This document shows, one piece after another, positions 46,719-56,963 of a stretch of 64,000 nt of DNA (its first letter is position 1; the number at the start of each line of letters is the position of its first letter). The notes under the pieces are model-generated. The model saw only the letters and a program-made list of their open reading frames with translations. It was not told the origin of the DNA and searched no databases. Origin of the DNA: Halichoerus grypus (taxonomy: Eukaryota; Chordata; Mammalia; Carnivora; Phocidae); the NCBI RefSeq assembly GCF_964656455.1, contig NC_135717.1:137840308-137904307 (forward strand). The letters run 5' to 3'. The translations under genes were made by a program, and so were the position numbers.

Positions 46719-47050
46719 ATCTTGGCCAGAGTGCAACTGATTCAGAGAGAGACATAAGAAACAAACTGTAAAATTTCCCTAAAAATGGAAATTTAAGGAC
46801 TCTGGTTGACTCAACAAAACTATGATCTCAATGAGTTGGAAGTGGGAAGAGCAGAAGACAGAAAATGGAGAAAAAAGAGACAAAGAATCACGGATTAGTA
46901 GGGGACCATACATGACACTATTTCAGGAGAGCAGGACACCAAAAAGAACCAGAAGTTGAAACCGGTGGCTTCGGTGGTTATATTACAGCCCTGGACCTGA
47001 GACCTCTCCAGAGGGCCTGTGCCCACAAGAAGAGCGAAGCTTACAGGGAT

Positions 47051-47213
47051 TCTCAAGCTTGAGAGGTTGGTGCTTGTTGAAAATGTAAATTCCAGGATCC
47101 CAACACCATGGTCCTGATTGGTAGTCTTACTTGGGGCCCAGGCATCTACATTTAAACATGCTCTCTAGTTGATTCTGATAAAGATGGTCCCTGGGCCATA
47201 TTCTGGGAAACAC
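47051..47213 (+). mobile_element. hAT-type MER DNA repeat
   Basis: GGATTCTCAAGCTTGAG, TTGTTGAAAATGTAAATTCCAGGATCCC, GGGGCCCAGGCATCTACATTTAAACATGCTCTCTAGTTGATTCTGAT and GGTCCCTGGGCCATATTCTGGGAAACAC follow a Charlie-type MITE end to end. Same group as 22945 and 55590. Confidence 0.65.
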
Positions 47214-50009
47214 AAATAAAGGTAGGATTAATGATTTTTAATGATTAAAAGAAAAACATGTTACAAATGCAAACACAAGCACTTCCTCCAGATCACAAGG
47301 TTAAATTCCAGGCCCCTGCAGAGCCTGCCTTTGGGTTCTGTCCCCAGCTGTCCGCCAGTGCCTACAATCTGAGTTTCTGACCCCATCCTTTTATGGGCTC
47401 TTCAATTCCACAAGCTGCTTGGATGGTAAGGAAGTTTCTGCCTGAATCTAAAAGCTATTTTCTCTCATGCAAACAGTTCTTCTAGAACACTGTGTAACTG
47501 GTTTTTTCCATGGTATGATAAGAAATAGGTGAAGGTGTTAGTCCTTTTCTGGGTTCAGGAAAGAATCGGCACTTGAGAAGAAGAAGGTTAATTTTTGCAA
47601 ATGCCCCTCAAATTTTACAAGTAAATGTTTGACAGATATTTAAAAAAATACTTCCCCTAAGCAGCTGAAATGTAATTACTTATACCAACATTTGCCATAT
47701 AATAAATTAAAATGATCAAGGAAAGATCTACCACAGGTGATAAAGAAAGGCTATTTGACAGGCCTCTTTCCAGCACTTAGGGGGTGGGAGACAGGCAGCC
47801 TACCTAATCCAGATGGTGCTCAGAATATGTTCATAAGGATGAAGTTCTTTATTTTTGGTCATAAGTTGTTTTACTTACTATATCATGTTCATGTACCCAA
47901 AGAAACGAATGGGTTTGCAAGTTATTTAATTCAACAGGTATTTCTGTTGTTTCAGAATTTCAGCTGAAATCCAAAGCTGAGAAAAATAGCTAAGAAGTAC
48001 TACAAGTTCTAAAAAGAGAGATGTTGGGCACATCTACTCAGGACTTGTTAAGAGTGGCCAAATGGGATCATATGGCCCTTCTCCTGTCACCACCTCCAGC
48101 TTGTCTAAGAGAAGGGTAGGGATTTAGTGGTGGAAAGAGGCTCTCTTTAAAGAGAGTTGTCGGTTAGGAGAGCAGACACTGGAATGTACCTCTATCCTAA
48201 GCCAAATAAAGGAAACAGCAAGAGAACCTTTCAGATCCGCCAGGGGAAAGAGACCACTCACCTAGTCGTCACTGAGGTATGCCGGTCCTCCCACCAGGGT
48301 GGGGAATCTACATGGACCCAGGGAGCTGTGAGGCATGTACCTGATGAAGACAGAGGCTGCCCCACATGGCCCCTGGTGGCAGGGCAAGGCGAGTGGCCTG
48401 ATCTTGCCAGGTTTCAGTGGGGGCAGGGGACAAGGGAGGCAAGCCTGCACAAAGTGTTCTAGGGGGCCAAGTGGATACCAGGAAGAGAAGCTGGGCACAA
48501 GGGAAAGAGCTGTGTGGGAATTACCCAAAGTGTGTATTATGTACAGTGGAGAATACAGCAGAGTGGAAGTCTGGACATGGGCGTGGAGAGTGTCCTCCAA
48601 AGAGCCCACAAACGTTCTTTGCAAGAAAAACAAGCCAGTACTCAGGCTTTTTCCACAAGAGAGAAGGCATTCAACATCCAAGAGAGCTGTTCAAACAGCA
48701 CTAGCTAAATAATCACATTTTGCCTGGCTTCCTACCATCCTTTCTCCTCTCTGCTCCTTGCTCTGAATGTGGAGGTGTCAGTAGCATCCAGGGTACAGGA
48801 GAGGTTGCAGAATCACAATGGACCACAGGACCCCTCCTGAATCCGGGGTTCTGAGTGCAGGTTAGGTGTGAGCAGTAGAAAAGGAAGGTGCTGTGAATCA
48901 CATGAGAGAGCAAAAGTCTACCATTAGATTGGTCCAGATTTCCTAACTGCTGAAAACAAAAGTGTTTTAATACTTGGAAGTGAGAGATGAGAAAGCCAAG
49001 AGATCTGCCTGAGATATTGTCCAAGAGCAGAGAAAGGAGAACCAACAGGATGTGTGATGGTAGAAGAAAAACAAAACGAAACAAAAACTGGACATTTCCT
49101 GAGTGAATCCTCCTGAGTCCTGTCTATTTTCTAAGCCAGATATTTTTGCAATGTGCCCAGGCTGCAAAGGATAGAAACATGAGTAAGGCTATTGCTGTTG
49201 TTGGGTAATTTAGACAAGTGTGGCAGGATTCTGGATTGAAGTAAGAACTCGTGTTTTTGTTCTCTGTGATTTTTCAGCTTCCCCCAGGCTAAAAAGATCA
49301 CTGAGCTCACTAGCTCCTTTGCCTCAGGGAGGTTTGTGTTTCAGGGCAGAAAACAGAAACACGGGAAGACAATCTTTCCTTCAATTTGTTGTGAAAGACT
49401 TTATGATTTTTGTGAAAATATTAGGTATCCAGTAAGGAGAGGCAGAGAAAAAGGATTATCTGTGAAGGCCAAGAGAGGGGAGGAATTTCTCCCAAACAGA
49501 AAGGGAATAGAATTCAGCTGGATCCATGGGTGGCAGGAGCCTGTCCCTCCTTCCACCAGTACCATAAACAGGAGGACAGAGTTTAGCGGGGGAAGAGTGG
49601 GTGGTGGAAAGAGGGCATGTCCCAGCTAATTGGCTTCTTTCAAGAAACTGTGAAGGTTCAGATGATGGGACAAAATGATGGGCTAGAAACTAAAGGCTTA
49701 TAATTTCACCACCTGGGCTCTGTGGATACCATGGCTTCTTAGATTCTCATTTGTTCCTGGGGAAGATTGATTTTTCCACTTGTCTAGGGGCACTGGGACT
49801 CGGAGTCAGATATAATATGGTTTTGAACTGACATTTATTGACTTTCTGAATTTTAATTGTACATTTATACCCACTACATAAGAAAAGAAAGAACCAAACT
49901 ACAACCGTCTTGATAAATGCCAAAGAGAAGCATATGTTAAGAGGCTAAAAACAAGAGAACCTTTTAACTGGGGGTCACCAGAAAATTACTTTATGGAGGA
50001 TCCAAGGTT
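47214..50009. other. Long stretch without recognised features
   Basis: About 2.8 kb. Overlapping frames on both strands at 48157-48712 (up to 139 codons) have no recognisable product. I see no SINE, LTR or LINE that I can support. Confidence 0.45.
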
Positions 50010-50650
50010 GATACATAGGATTCCAAATGACAGCAGGGGTGCAGGGATGAGGGTAAGGCATCCCAGTGTCAGCAAATGCACAGAGATGGAAAAGCCAGAG
50101 GGAAACAGTGTATGGAAGACTTTTGCTATAGTCATCCATAGAGGATGCTACATAGGAAGATCAGGGATGAGAAATGAAATGAGTCTGAGCATTGGTATTT
50201 ATTTTGGCAGCAACAGGAAAATATCATTGGCTTTATAGGAATAACAGGACATGACCTGAACAGAGCTTTAGAAAAATTAATCTGTCAGAGATATATGGGA
50301 TGGATGGAAAGAGAAAGTGAGATGGGATGGGAAACAGGAGGTTATTGCTGTAATCCAGAAAAGAGGTCATGGAGGCCATGACAGAGCAGTGGTAGTGACC
50401 TTGGATTGTGGAGAAGGCTGTGGAAGACATCAGGGAGGTAGATCTTAGACCTGCATGGGAGCAAGACAAGAGGGACTTAGAAGTGTTGAGCCCAGCTGAT
50501 GAAAAAAATCATAATGCCATCATAGAAATGGGAAATAGTGGAAAAGGAGCTAATTTACAATGAACATATTCTAAATTTGAAGTTCAACATATCTGAATTT
50601 ACAACTGGGTAGCGATTTCAGGGAAGAAGAGGAGCCTAAGGATGGAGTTA
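50010..50650 (-). mobile_element. L2 LINE fragment
   Basis: AGTGTCAGCAAATGCACAGAGATGGAAAAG, AACAGGACATGACCTGAACAGAGCTTTAGAAAAATTAATCTG and GGAGGTTATTGCTGTAATCCAGAAAAGAGGTCATGGAGGCC follow the reverse-complemented L2 3' region upstream of its terminus. Old. Confidence 0.6.
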
Positions 50651-50974
50651 GCAGTGCTTTCATAGTAAAGTTGCCTATTTCCATAGCTGTCCCTTTGTGG
50701 ATGGATGTCTCAGAATGATTTAGGGAGAAGGAGGGAAGGGTTGGGCTATGGCAGTAGAAACTTAGAGAACTGAAGTACAGAGCTGGGCAAAGGATGAGGC
50801 TCAGTCCAGATAATGATCCTGAAAAGAACTGGCTTTAAAGAATTTTCTAGTTTACTTGGGATTTTCTCTCATTTTGCCCAGTGCTCTCATGAGCCCTGGG
50901 CCCCTATCTTTCCCAGCACCTTTCAAGCTTCCTGTATCATAGACTTTTCTCAAAAATGGGATGAATAGACACTT

Positions 50975-51205
50975 AAGAGCCCGAGACTTCCTGAGTTTGG
51001 AAAGGCTCTGCCACTTTTGACTTGGTGGACCCAGGGAGCATTTCTTAACCCCACTTGGTGTCAGTTTGATTACCTAAAAAAAATTTTTTTATTACAACAA
51101 AATGAAATCACTAGGTTTTTATGGAGAAGAAATGAAATAATGCATAACAAAACAGCCAATAGAGTGACTAGTAAATATTAAACTCTCAACAAATGGTAGT
51201 TCCTT
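50975..51205 (+). mobile_element. MIR, interrupted
   Basis: GAGCCCGAGACTTCCTGAGTTTGGAAAGGCTCTGCCAC, GCATTTCTTAACCCCACTTGGTGTCAGTTTGATTACC, then AGAAATGAAATAATGCATAACAAAACAG and AACTCTCAACAAATGGTAGT follow MIR in sense orientation. Confidence 0.65.
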
Positions 51206-52159
51206 CTCTTCTGTCCCGCCATGTGAGTAGTAATTCCTGGTACTGATGAGGACCCTTCAATGGAGGAGCACTGAATTCCATGCAACAGGATGCATGAAAA
51301 CCTTCATCTTAGCACCAGGGGAGCTATTTAGTAGGTTGTGCCCCTGGCCTAGCTTCTCAACTAGGGCCCTCATTAACATGGGAGTTGGCCGAGATCAATG
51401 TTTGCTAATTTCTACCACCAAGGAATGTTTTGTCCTCTTTTCATGCCCTCCATTTTTTGAAATATTTTTCTACCCATTTGCAGTTTGTTAAATCATTGAT
51501 TCATTTCTTATGTGAGCACCAGAGTTACTAAACTGGATTGATAGAGCTATTGCCCAAAGCAGTCTGGAGAGACTTGACATAAGACATTGTACAATAGTTC
51601 TTATAGTCTTAAACAAGAAAAATGGCAATATGGACACTGATGACAATGTCTTGGAATGTTAGATTCTAGGTGGACACCACTAGGCAAGGTGATCTCAAAG
51701 TTTCCCTCTAACACTCACTGAACCCATAAAGTAGTTTAGGGTTCCAACTAAGTGTCTTTTGGAGGACTTAATCATTTGTTTTGCCCTTAAGGGCAGTAAT
51801 TCAATGTAGTAAGGAAGCTAAAACTAAGAGACGTTTTAAGCACTAGTCCAAGCATCCAAACCTTCAGTATGATGGGCAATCAGAACAGATATTAACGTGG
51901 GCTAGAGTAGTCACATACAATAGATGTTTACAGGAGGTAGAGTTTTCTCTGGTTCTTTAATGATGGTTGGATTTTAAGTAGCCTGAAAAGGAAAGGGGAG
52001 CATTCAAAGATTGGAGAAGAGAAGAATATCATTATAGGATGCACAGAAAAGAGAGGCCAATGGGAGAGAAGTGTTGTTCTCATTCTCCCGAGAAAAAAAG
52101 CACCTACCTCTCTACCCTTAGTTCTGGATTCAGAGGAAAAAGTCCAAAATGTTTTGTGA
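51206..52159. other. Unassigned DNA
   Basis: Nothing recognised. Confidence 0.4.
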
Positions 52160-52525
52160 TTAAAGTCATTCTTTTCTCTCCAGCTTCATTTCTAGCCCCT
52201 TTCTTCCCAAACTCCACACTCTAGCCATGTCAGAAGATAATACCCCATCCACCAAATATCTCCAGCCAAAACCCCTAAGGATCATCTTGATTCCTCCCTT
52301 GCCCTCTCCTCTCCTCCCCAGTCAATCTTCCAGAGAGACCTATAGATTCCATTTCTAGAATTTCCACCTCATCTTTATAAAATGCAAACCTGGTTAAGTC
52401 ATTTCCCTGCTTAAAATATTTAGTGGCTCTCCATCAGCTACAGAATAAGTCAAATCCTCTTATCCCGGCATACAGACTGTTCATAATCTAGCCCCTGATT
52501 ACCTTTCTAACATTATCTCCATTGA
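52160..52525 (+). mobile_element. L2 LINE, first part
   Basis: CCTCATCTTTATAAAATGCAAACC, GTCATTTCCCTGCTTAAAATATTTAGTGGCTCTCCATCAGC, AGAATAAGTCAAATCCTCTTA and TTCATAATCTAGCCCCTGATTACC follow the L2 3' segment. Confidence 0.75.
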
Positions 52526-52776
52526 TTTCTTTGCTCCATGAAAAAGTCTATGGGATAGGAAGCTTGGAAGATGCTGGGAAAGGCATAAGGGCTGAGGGCT
52601 AAACCTCTGCAAGTAGCACACTTTCTAGCTATTAGAAGAGATGATGAGAGCTTAAAGTAATGCAATAGTAACAGGGACAGTGATGAAAATATGGATTTGA
52701 AAAATATTTAGAATGCAGGGTAGAACAGAGACGATTTAATAACTAGTTAGATTCAAGGATAAAAAGAAAAAGGTAA

Positions 52777-52803
52777 AGCTAGGATGATGATGATGATGAT
52801 GAC
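52777..52803. repeat. (ATG)n short repeat
   Basis: GGATGATGATGATGATGATGACAATGAC. Confidence 0.85.
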
Positions 52804-52837
52804 AATGACAAGGACAACCAGAAATGTTGGCAACAAT

Positions 52838-53045
52838 AACCAACATTTTCTGTGTACTTACTATATACGAAGTATTGTTCTGAAGGTGATATGTGTTAAC
52901 GCATTAAATCTTCAAATCAATCCTATGAGATAGAAGCTATTTTATCCACATTTTATATGTAGGAAAACAGAGGCACAGAGAAGTCAAATAATTTTTCTAA
53001 AATCACACAGGGAGTAAGGGCTGTAGAGCCAAATTTGCACCCCCA
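52838..53045 (-). mobile_element. MIR, between two L2 parts
   Basis: TACTTACTATATACGAAGTATTGTTCTG, GTTAACGCATTAAATCTTCAAATCAATCCTATGAGATAG, ACAGAGGCACAGAGAAGTC, AAAATCACACAGGGAGTAAGGGCTGTAGAGCC match a nearly full reversed MIR. Confidence 0.8.
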
Positions 53046-53096
53046 TAGTTTGGCTTTGCAGCCTACACAATTAAGCACAGTGCAAAACTGCCTCTT

Positions 53097-53530
53097 TTGT
53101 CATATCCGACCAATTGCCATCTTTGAAACATGCCATACTCCTTTGAGCCTTCAAGTCTCCCCCATTCTTTCTGTATGAAATGCCCTTAACTTTTCCTTGG
53201 AGTGAAAACTTTAGGACACAGATCGAATATTACCTCCTCTGGGATGTCTTCTCTGTGTTCTTCCCCAAGCACAGCTCTTCACTCCTTATTCTGTTTTACC
53301 ATCATACAGTGTGTGTAATTCCACCAGTGAGCACATTACACTACGTGGCAATTACTTGTTAATGTTTCTATCTCCCCTAACTAGACTGTGAGCTCCTTAA
53401 CAACAGAATCTGTGTCACATTCATCTCTCAATCCCCGGGCTCTAGCATCCTCCTATGGCACCTAGTTTTTGATCCGTAGTAGGCATTCAATAAATGTTTC
53501 TTAAATGAATGGATGAGTGAGTGAATAAGT
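53097..53530 (+). mobile_element. L2 LINE, 3' part to the terminus
   Basis: TTTGAAACATGCCATACTCC, CTTTAGGACACAGATCGAATATTACCTCC, GGGATGTCTTCTCTG, AGACTGTGAGCTCCTTAACAACAG and GTAGTAGGCATTCAATAAATGTTTCTTAAATGAATGGATG run to the L2 3' end. Confidence 0.8.
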
Positions 53531-54350
53531 GAATAAGAAATACGGAGGTGAGAATTCTCCACGCTGCCATGTTACTGACGGGTGCTGGTATGAGCTCTTA
53601 ATGCAGAACTGGGCCAGAAATGAATAGCAGTGGGGTGATGAGACAGAGTGGAGAGGTCAGAGATGAACTTAAAACTGGGTATGTTTGAAGAGATTAGCAA
53701 CATGACTTCCAGAATAGCCAAGTGGGGGATGCCAAAATCTGAGGAGGCAATTTAGGGAAGTAGATGTAATGAGAGCTTCTAAAGATCAAATCTGAAAGGA
53801 GGAACAAACAGATATTACTCTGGTTTCTGGGCATAGGTTTCACCAATTCCCCTGCCATTTATTACCTGGAATATGACTGTTGTTCACCTATTTCCCTTTT
53901 TCCAGGGCTTCTGAAAATATGTGAACTGTGGAATAGACACCATTACCAAAGTTATCTGAAGAAGAAATCAATCAACCTTTGGAAGTAGCATGTAACAACC
54001 ATCAAGTCAACGTTTCCAGATGGAAGCCAAAATTGCTTGAATTCTAAAATGTAATATTCACCTGAATTCCAAAATGTGATCATTCATTTCACTCACATGG
54101 CTGAATGGGCAGGATGTTCCCTTAGGCGGTCTTTATCTTCCATATCTCTCCACCCACTATTGTGGACACCATCTTATAGGCCCTTCTTAAACGACCATCA
54201 TTTGTGGGAGAACCTTCCCTTTGTGCTTGGCTACTGGAGTCATTTTGTAATCTGCTTCTCAGACTTTTCAGACTTCTAAATAAGGGCAAGAAGTAGGTTA
54301 GCTCCCTTTCTCTGTGTGTGTTAACATCATCCTCTTTTCTCTCTATAGTT
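53531..54350. other. Unassigned DNA
   Basis: Nothing recognised. Confidence 0.4.
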
Positions 54351-54584
54351 GTAGAGAGCAGAATGGAGTCTCTCATGTCAAGCAGGAGCCCGTATCAAGC
54401 AATGACGCAAGCAGTTCAGGGAGTGCAGCTAGGTGATGTCACCAGGACCAACGTCGGCTGACACCCCAGAACTGGTAACGAGCAGAACAGGACGAGGTCT
54501 ACAGACACCCAAAACCGATTCAATCCCTTTAATAAGGGAAGGATTTTGGCAGCAAATGGTCAGACTCTTCAGACCTGACCCCTC
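54351..54584. other. Non-repetitive-looking block with several CpGs
   Basis: GAGCAGAATGGAGTCTC, CAATGACGCAAGCAG, GCTAGGTGATGTCACC and CAACGTCGGCTGACACC contain CpGs and a CRE-like TGATGTCA. It continues past two SINEs at 55021-55350, which ends near an AATAAA. Possibly one segment split by the SINEs: an exon-like unit or an unrecognised LTR. Confidence 0.3.
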
Positions 54585-54600
54585 CATATCTGACCACTTT

Positions 54601-54791
54601 TTTTTTTTTTAAAGATTTTATTTATTTATTTGAGAGAGAGAGAATGAGAGAGAGCACATGAGAGGGGGGAGGGTCAGAGGGAGAAGCAGACTCCCTGCCG
54701 AGCAGGGAGCCCGATGCGTCGATCCAGGGACTCCAGGATCATGACCTGAGCCGAAGGCAGTTGCTTAACCAACTGAGCCACCCAGGTGCCC
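54601..54791 (-). mobile_element. CAN SINE (SINEC), left arm of inverted pair
   Basis: Minus copy with a small deletion (GATGCGTCGATCCAGG). Exact duplication CATATCTGACCACTT at 54585-54599 and 54792-54806. Confidence 0.97.
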
Positions 54792-54822
54792 CATATCTGA
54801 CCACTTAAAAAAGGCAACTACT

Positions 54823-55020
54823 GGGGCCCCTGGGTGGCTCAGTCGTTAAGCATCTGCCTTCGGCTCAGGTCATGATCCCAGGGTCCTGGGATCGAGCCCC
54901 ACATCGGGCTCCCTGCTCAGCGGGAAGCCTGCTTCTCCCTCTCCCACTCCCCCTGCTTGTGTTCCCTCTCTCGCTGTGTCTCTCTGTCAAATAAATAAAT
55001 AAAATCTTTAAAAAAAAAAA
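54823..55020 (+). mobile_element. CAN SINE (young SINEC), right arm of inverted pair
   Basis: Plus copy GGGGCCCCTGGGTGGCTC with TCGTTAAGCATCTGCC and the diagnostic TCCCACTCCCCCTGCTTGTG followed by TTCCCTCTCTCGCTGTG. Flanked by AAAAGGCAACTAC on both sides. Confidence 0.97.
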
Positions 55021-55588
55021 AAAAGGCAACTACCGCGGAAGGCTCTGCCTGATTGATCTCTGAGCAGAACTGAGAGCCTTCCCTGCTTGAACATCAGAAG
55101 CAGTAGGTGCTGAGAGCTGACCCGGGCCAGACCGAGGCCTTAACTGCGCGTCCACAGACTGACTTTGCATTTGGTTCATTCACTTCCCGCACCTTTCTGT
55201 CATCTTGTTTGTTGTGTGGCTTGTCTTCTGTCCTGCTCTGTGTGCTATGTAAGAAGCCAAGTTGAATCACATGGTGAATTGTCATTGAGTTTAGAATCCT
55301 GAACCGGCTTTATCATTGTGATTTAACTTTGCTTTCTGGTAGAATAAAGCTGACACTGTGGAAAGACACAGCTCATGTGTGCACCTTCATAGTGTCCTCA
55401 TGCCCATAGTTCTTTCCTGTGCTGGCAAGAGAGTCGCTTTGGATGCCCATTTGGAACTCTCTTCTGTTGTCAGAATTCCAACAACTTTTCTGCACAGCCG
55501 TCCGCCCAAATGCCCCTGAGTAGTGTACATCTCCGTGTCACAGTCTTGTTGTAAACAAAGTGCAAGAACTAGGGTTTAGTCCTGTCCA
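55021..55588. other. Non-repetitive-looking DNA with polyadenylation-like motif
   Basis: Continues the CpG-containing block (TACCGCGGAAGG, AACTGCGCGTCC) and includes TAGAATAAAGCTGAC at about 55341-55355. Exon-like or LTR-like; not assigned. Confidence 0.3.
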
Positions 55589-55720
55589 GTGGTTCTCACG
55601 GGGAGATCCCTAGGCCAGCAGCATCAGTATCACTTGTTAGAAATGCACATTCTCTGGCCCCATCCCAGACCTACTGAGTGAGAGACACCACGCAAGACAG
55701 GTGAATCTGATGTGCCCTAA
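55589..55720 (+). mobile_element. hAT-type MER DNA repeat fragment
   Basis: CCAGTGGTTCTCACGGGGAGATCCC, CAGCAGCATCAGTATCACTTGTTAGAAATGCACATTCTCTGGCCCC, CCCAGACCTACTGAGTGAGAG and GGTGAATCTGATG follow a common Charlie-type MITE (same group as 22945 and 47051). Confidence 0.7.
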
Positions 55721-55942
55721 AATTGCAGAGCCGCTGCCATCCGCCACGTACTCGCCCACTTTCTGAGAGGATTTTACACTTTCTCCTCCAACCTCAGAGA
55801 GCCCTTCCCCCCAGCACACTCACAACCTCTTAGATTCTCAGTTCACTAAGAAAATCTGAGGAGAACTTTCCTGGGCTCCCCCGCCCAGGCCCCCTGAGAA
55901 ACCGGCGCCGTGCTCACACCTGGCTCCCTCCCTGCCGCGGTG

Positions 55943-55963
55943 CCCCCCCCCCCCCCCCCCCCC
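55943..55963 (+). repeat. Poly(C) tract, 21 bases
   Basis: Uninterrupted C21 within the CpG-rich block. Capable of G-quadruplex (minus strand) or i-motif structures. Length is also a common assembly or sequencing error site. Confidence 0.85.
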
Positions 55964-56096
55964 GCCCAACACACTCACCCGTTCCGCCAAGTGGATGCCA
56001 GCGCGTCGCCTGCTCGGGCAGCTGAGCGCCTGCGCGTGTCCTGGGCTCCTTCCTGTCGGGTTGTTCCCGTCAGCACTTCGTCTCTCCCCACCTCTT

Positions 56097-56158
56097 TTGA
56101 AAAAGAAAAGAGAAAAGAGAAAGGAAGGAAGGAAGGAAACAAGGAAGGAAGGAAGGAC
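56097..56158. repeat. (AAAAGAG)/(GGAA)n purine tract
   Basis: AAAAAGAAAAGAGAAAAGAG followed by two GGAAGGAAGGAAGGA runs; polypurine on the plus strand. Confidence 0.9.
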
Positions 56159-56365
56159 TGCTCCCTTCCCTCCACATCTGCCGTCAGCCACCCTTCATTT
56201 CGGGGATCCCCTCTGAGCAGAACCTCACAGGCTTGTCTGACCCCGTGGCTTGCGCGCGGGAGGCTCTTCATGACCCGCGGTGACGGAAGGATGAAGGCAT
56301 GTCTGTGAACCGGGCGGGAAGGGGGAAACCGCCGTTTGAAGCAAACGAAAGAAACTCTGGCGGGA

Positions 56366-56655
56366 GATGCTGCCAGCTTCTTAAGAGGTGGCATATTCTT
56401 TATTAAGGAAGAATAGACTTTTACACGGCTCCCTTCCGACTTAAGGAGACTGACGTGCCCCACAGTTTGATCTCATTCGAGGAAACTTCTCAGCTTCTAT
56501 GGGGACTCTGTGCTCCTAAAGGGCAGATATCCTGAGAGAATTGGTCCTTTGTTTAGAAAAGAGGCTCAGTGAGGTTAAGGATTTACCAAGGGAGGCTTTC
56601 ATGAGTTCCGAGTAGTGAACTGGAGAAGAAAATCGTTCTACAGCAAAATGAGCAG
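56366..56655. other. Unassigned DNA
   Basis: Nothing recognised between the CpG block and the LTR. Confidence 0.4.
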
Positions 56656-56963
56656 TGTACAAGCTGGCTAGGGCTGCCATAACACAGTAAAACAGACCGG
56701 GGGGATGCAACAACAGAAATTTCTTTTCTCACAGTTCTGGAGATGAGAAGTGCCAGGTCAGTGTGTCAGCAGGGTTGGCCTCTTCTGAGGCCTCCCACTG
56801 CCTTGTAGACGGCCATCTTCTTCCTCTGTCTTCTCATGGTCTTTCTTTTGGGTGTGCCCCTGTCCTAACTTCCTCTTCTTGTAAGGACACCAGTCATATT
56901 GAATTAGGACCCACTTTCGTGGCCTCATTTTAACTTAATTGCCTCTTTAAAGACCCTATCTCC
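56656..56963 (-). mobile_element. ERVL-MaLR LTR (MLT1/MST type), minus strand, truncated
   Basis: TGTACAAGCTGGCTAGGGCTGCCATAACACAGT, CAACAGAAATTTCTTTTCTCACAGTTCTGGAG, AGACGGCCATCTTC, CTTGTAAGGACACCAGTCATATTG, and TTAATTGCCTCTTTAAAGACCCTATCTCC match the reversed LTR. The last part is missing because an L1 begins there. Confidence 0.8.

Larger units (their letters stand above)
55875..56365. promoter_or_regulatory. CpG-island-like block, candidate promoter
   Basis: By hand count about 34 CpGs in roughly 490 bases, far above the rest of the window. It contains GGCGCCG, CCGCGG, GCGCGTCGCC, GCGCGCGGG and, at 56311-56322, CGGGCGGGAAGG, which combines a GC box with an E2F-like GGCGGGAA. It also contains the 21-base C tract and a (GGAA)n tract. 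No exon or transcript direction can be read. Overlapping frames here (55910-56308 plus, 55838-56191 and 55975-56463 minus) look like by-products of high GC. Confidence 0.5.

Noticed and set aside
48157..48712. Five overlapping frames of 64-139 codons on both strands
   Set aside because: No frame stands out by composition, start context or recognisable domain. Stop-poor GC-richer DNA explains them.
55838..56463. Frames of 117-162 codons across the CpG block
   Set aside because: Products contain proline runs from the C tract and Ser/Phe/Leu runs from the GGAA tract. High GC lowers stop frequency. No domain seen.
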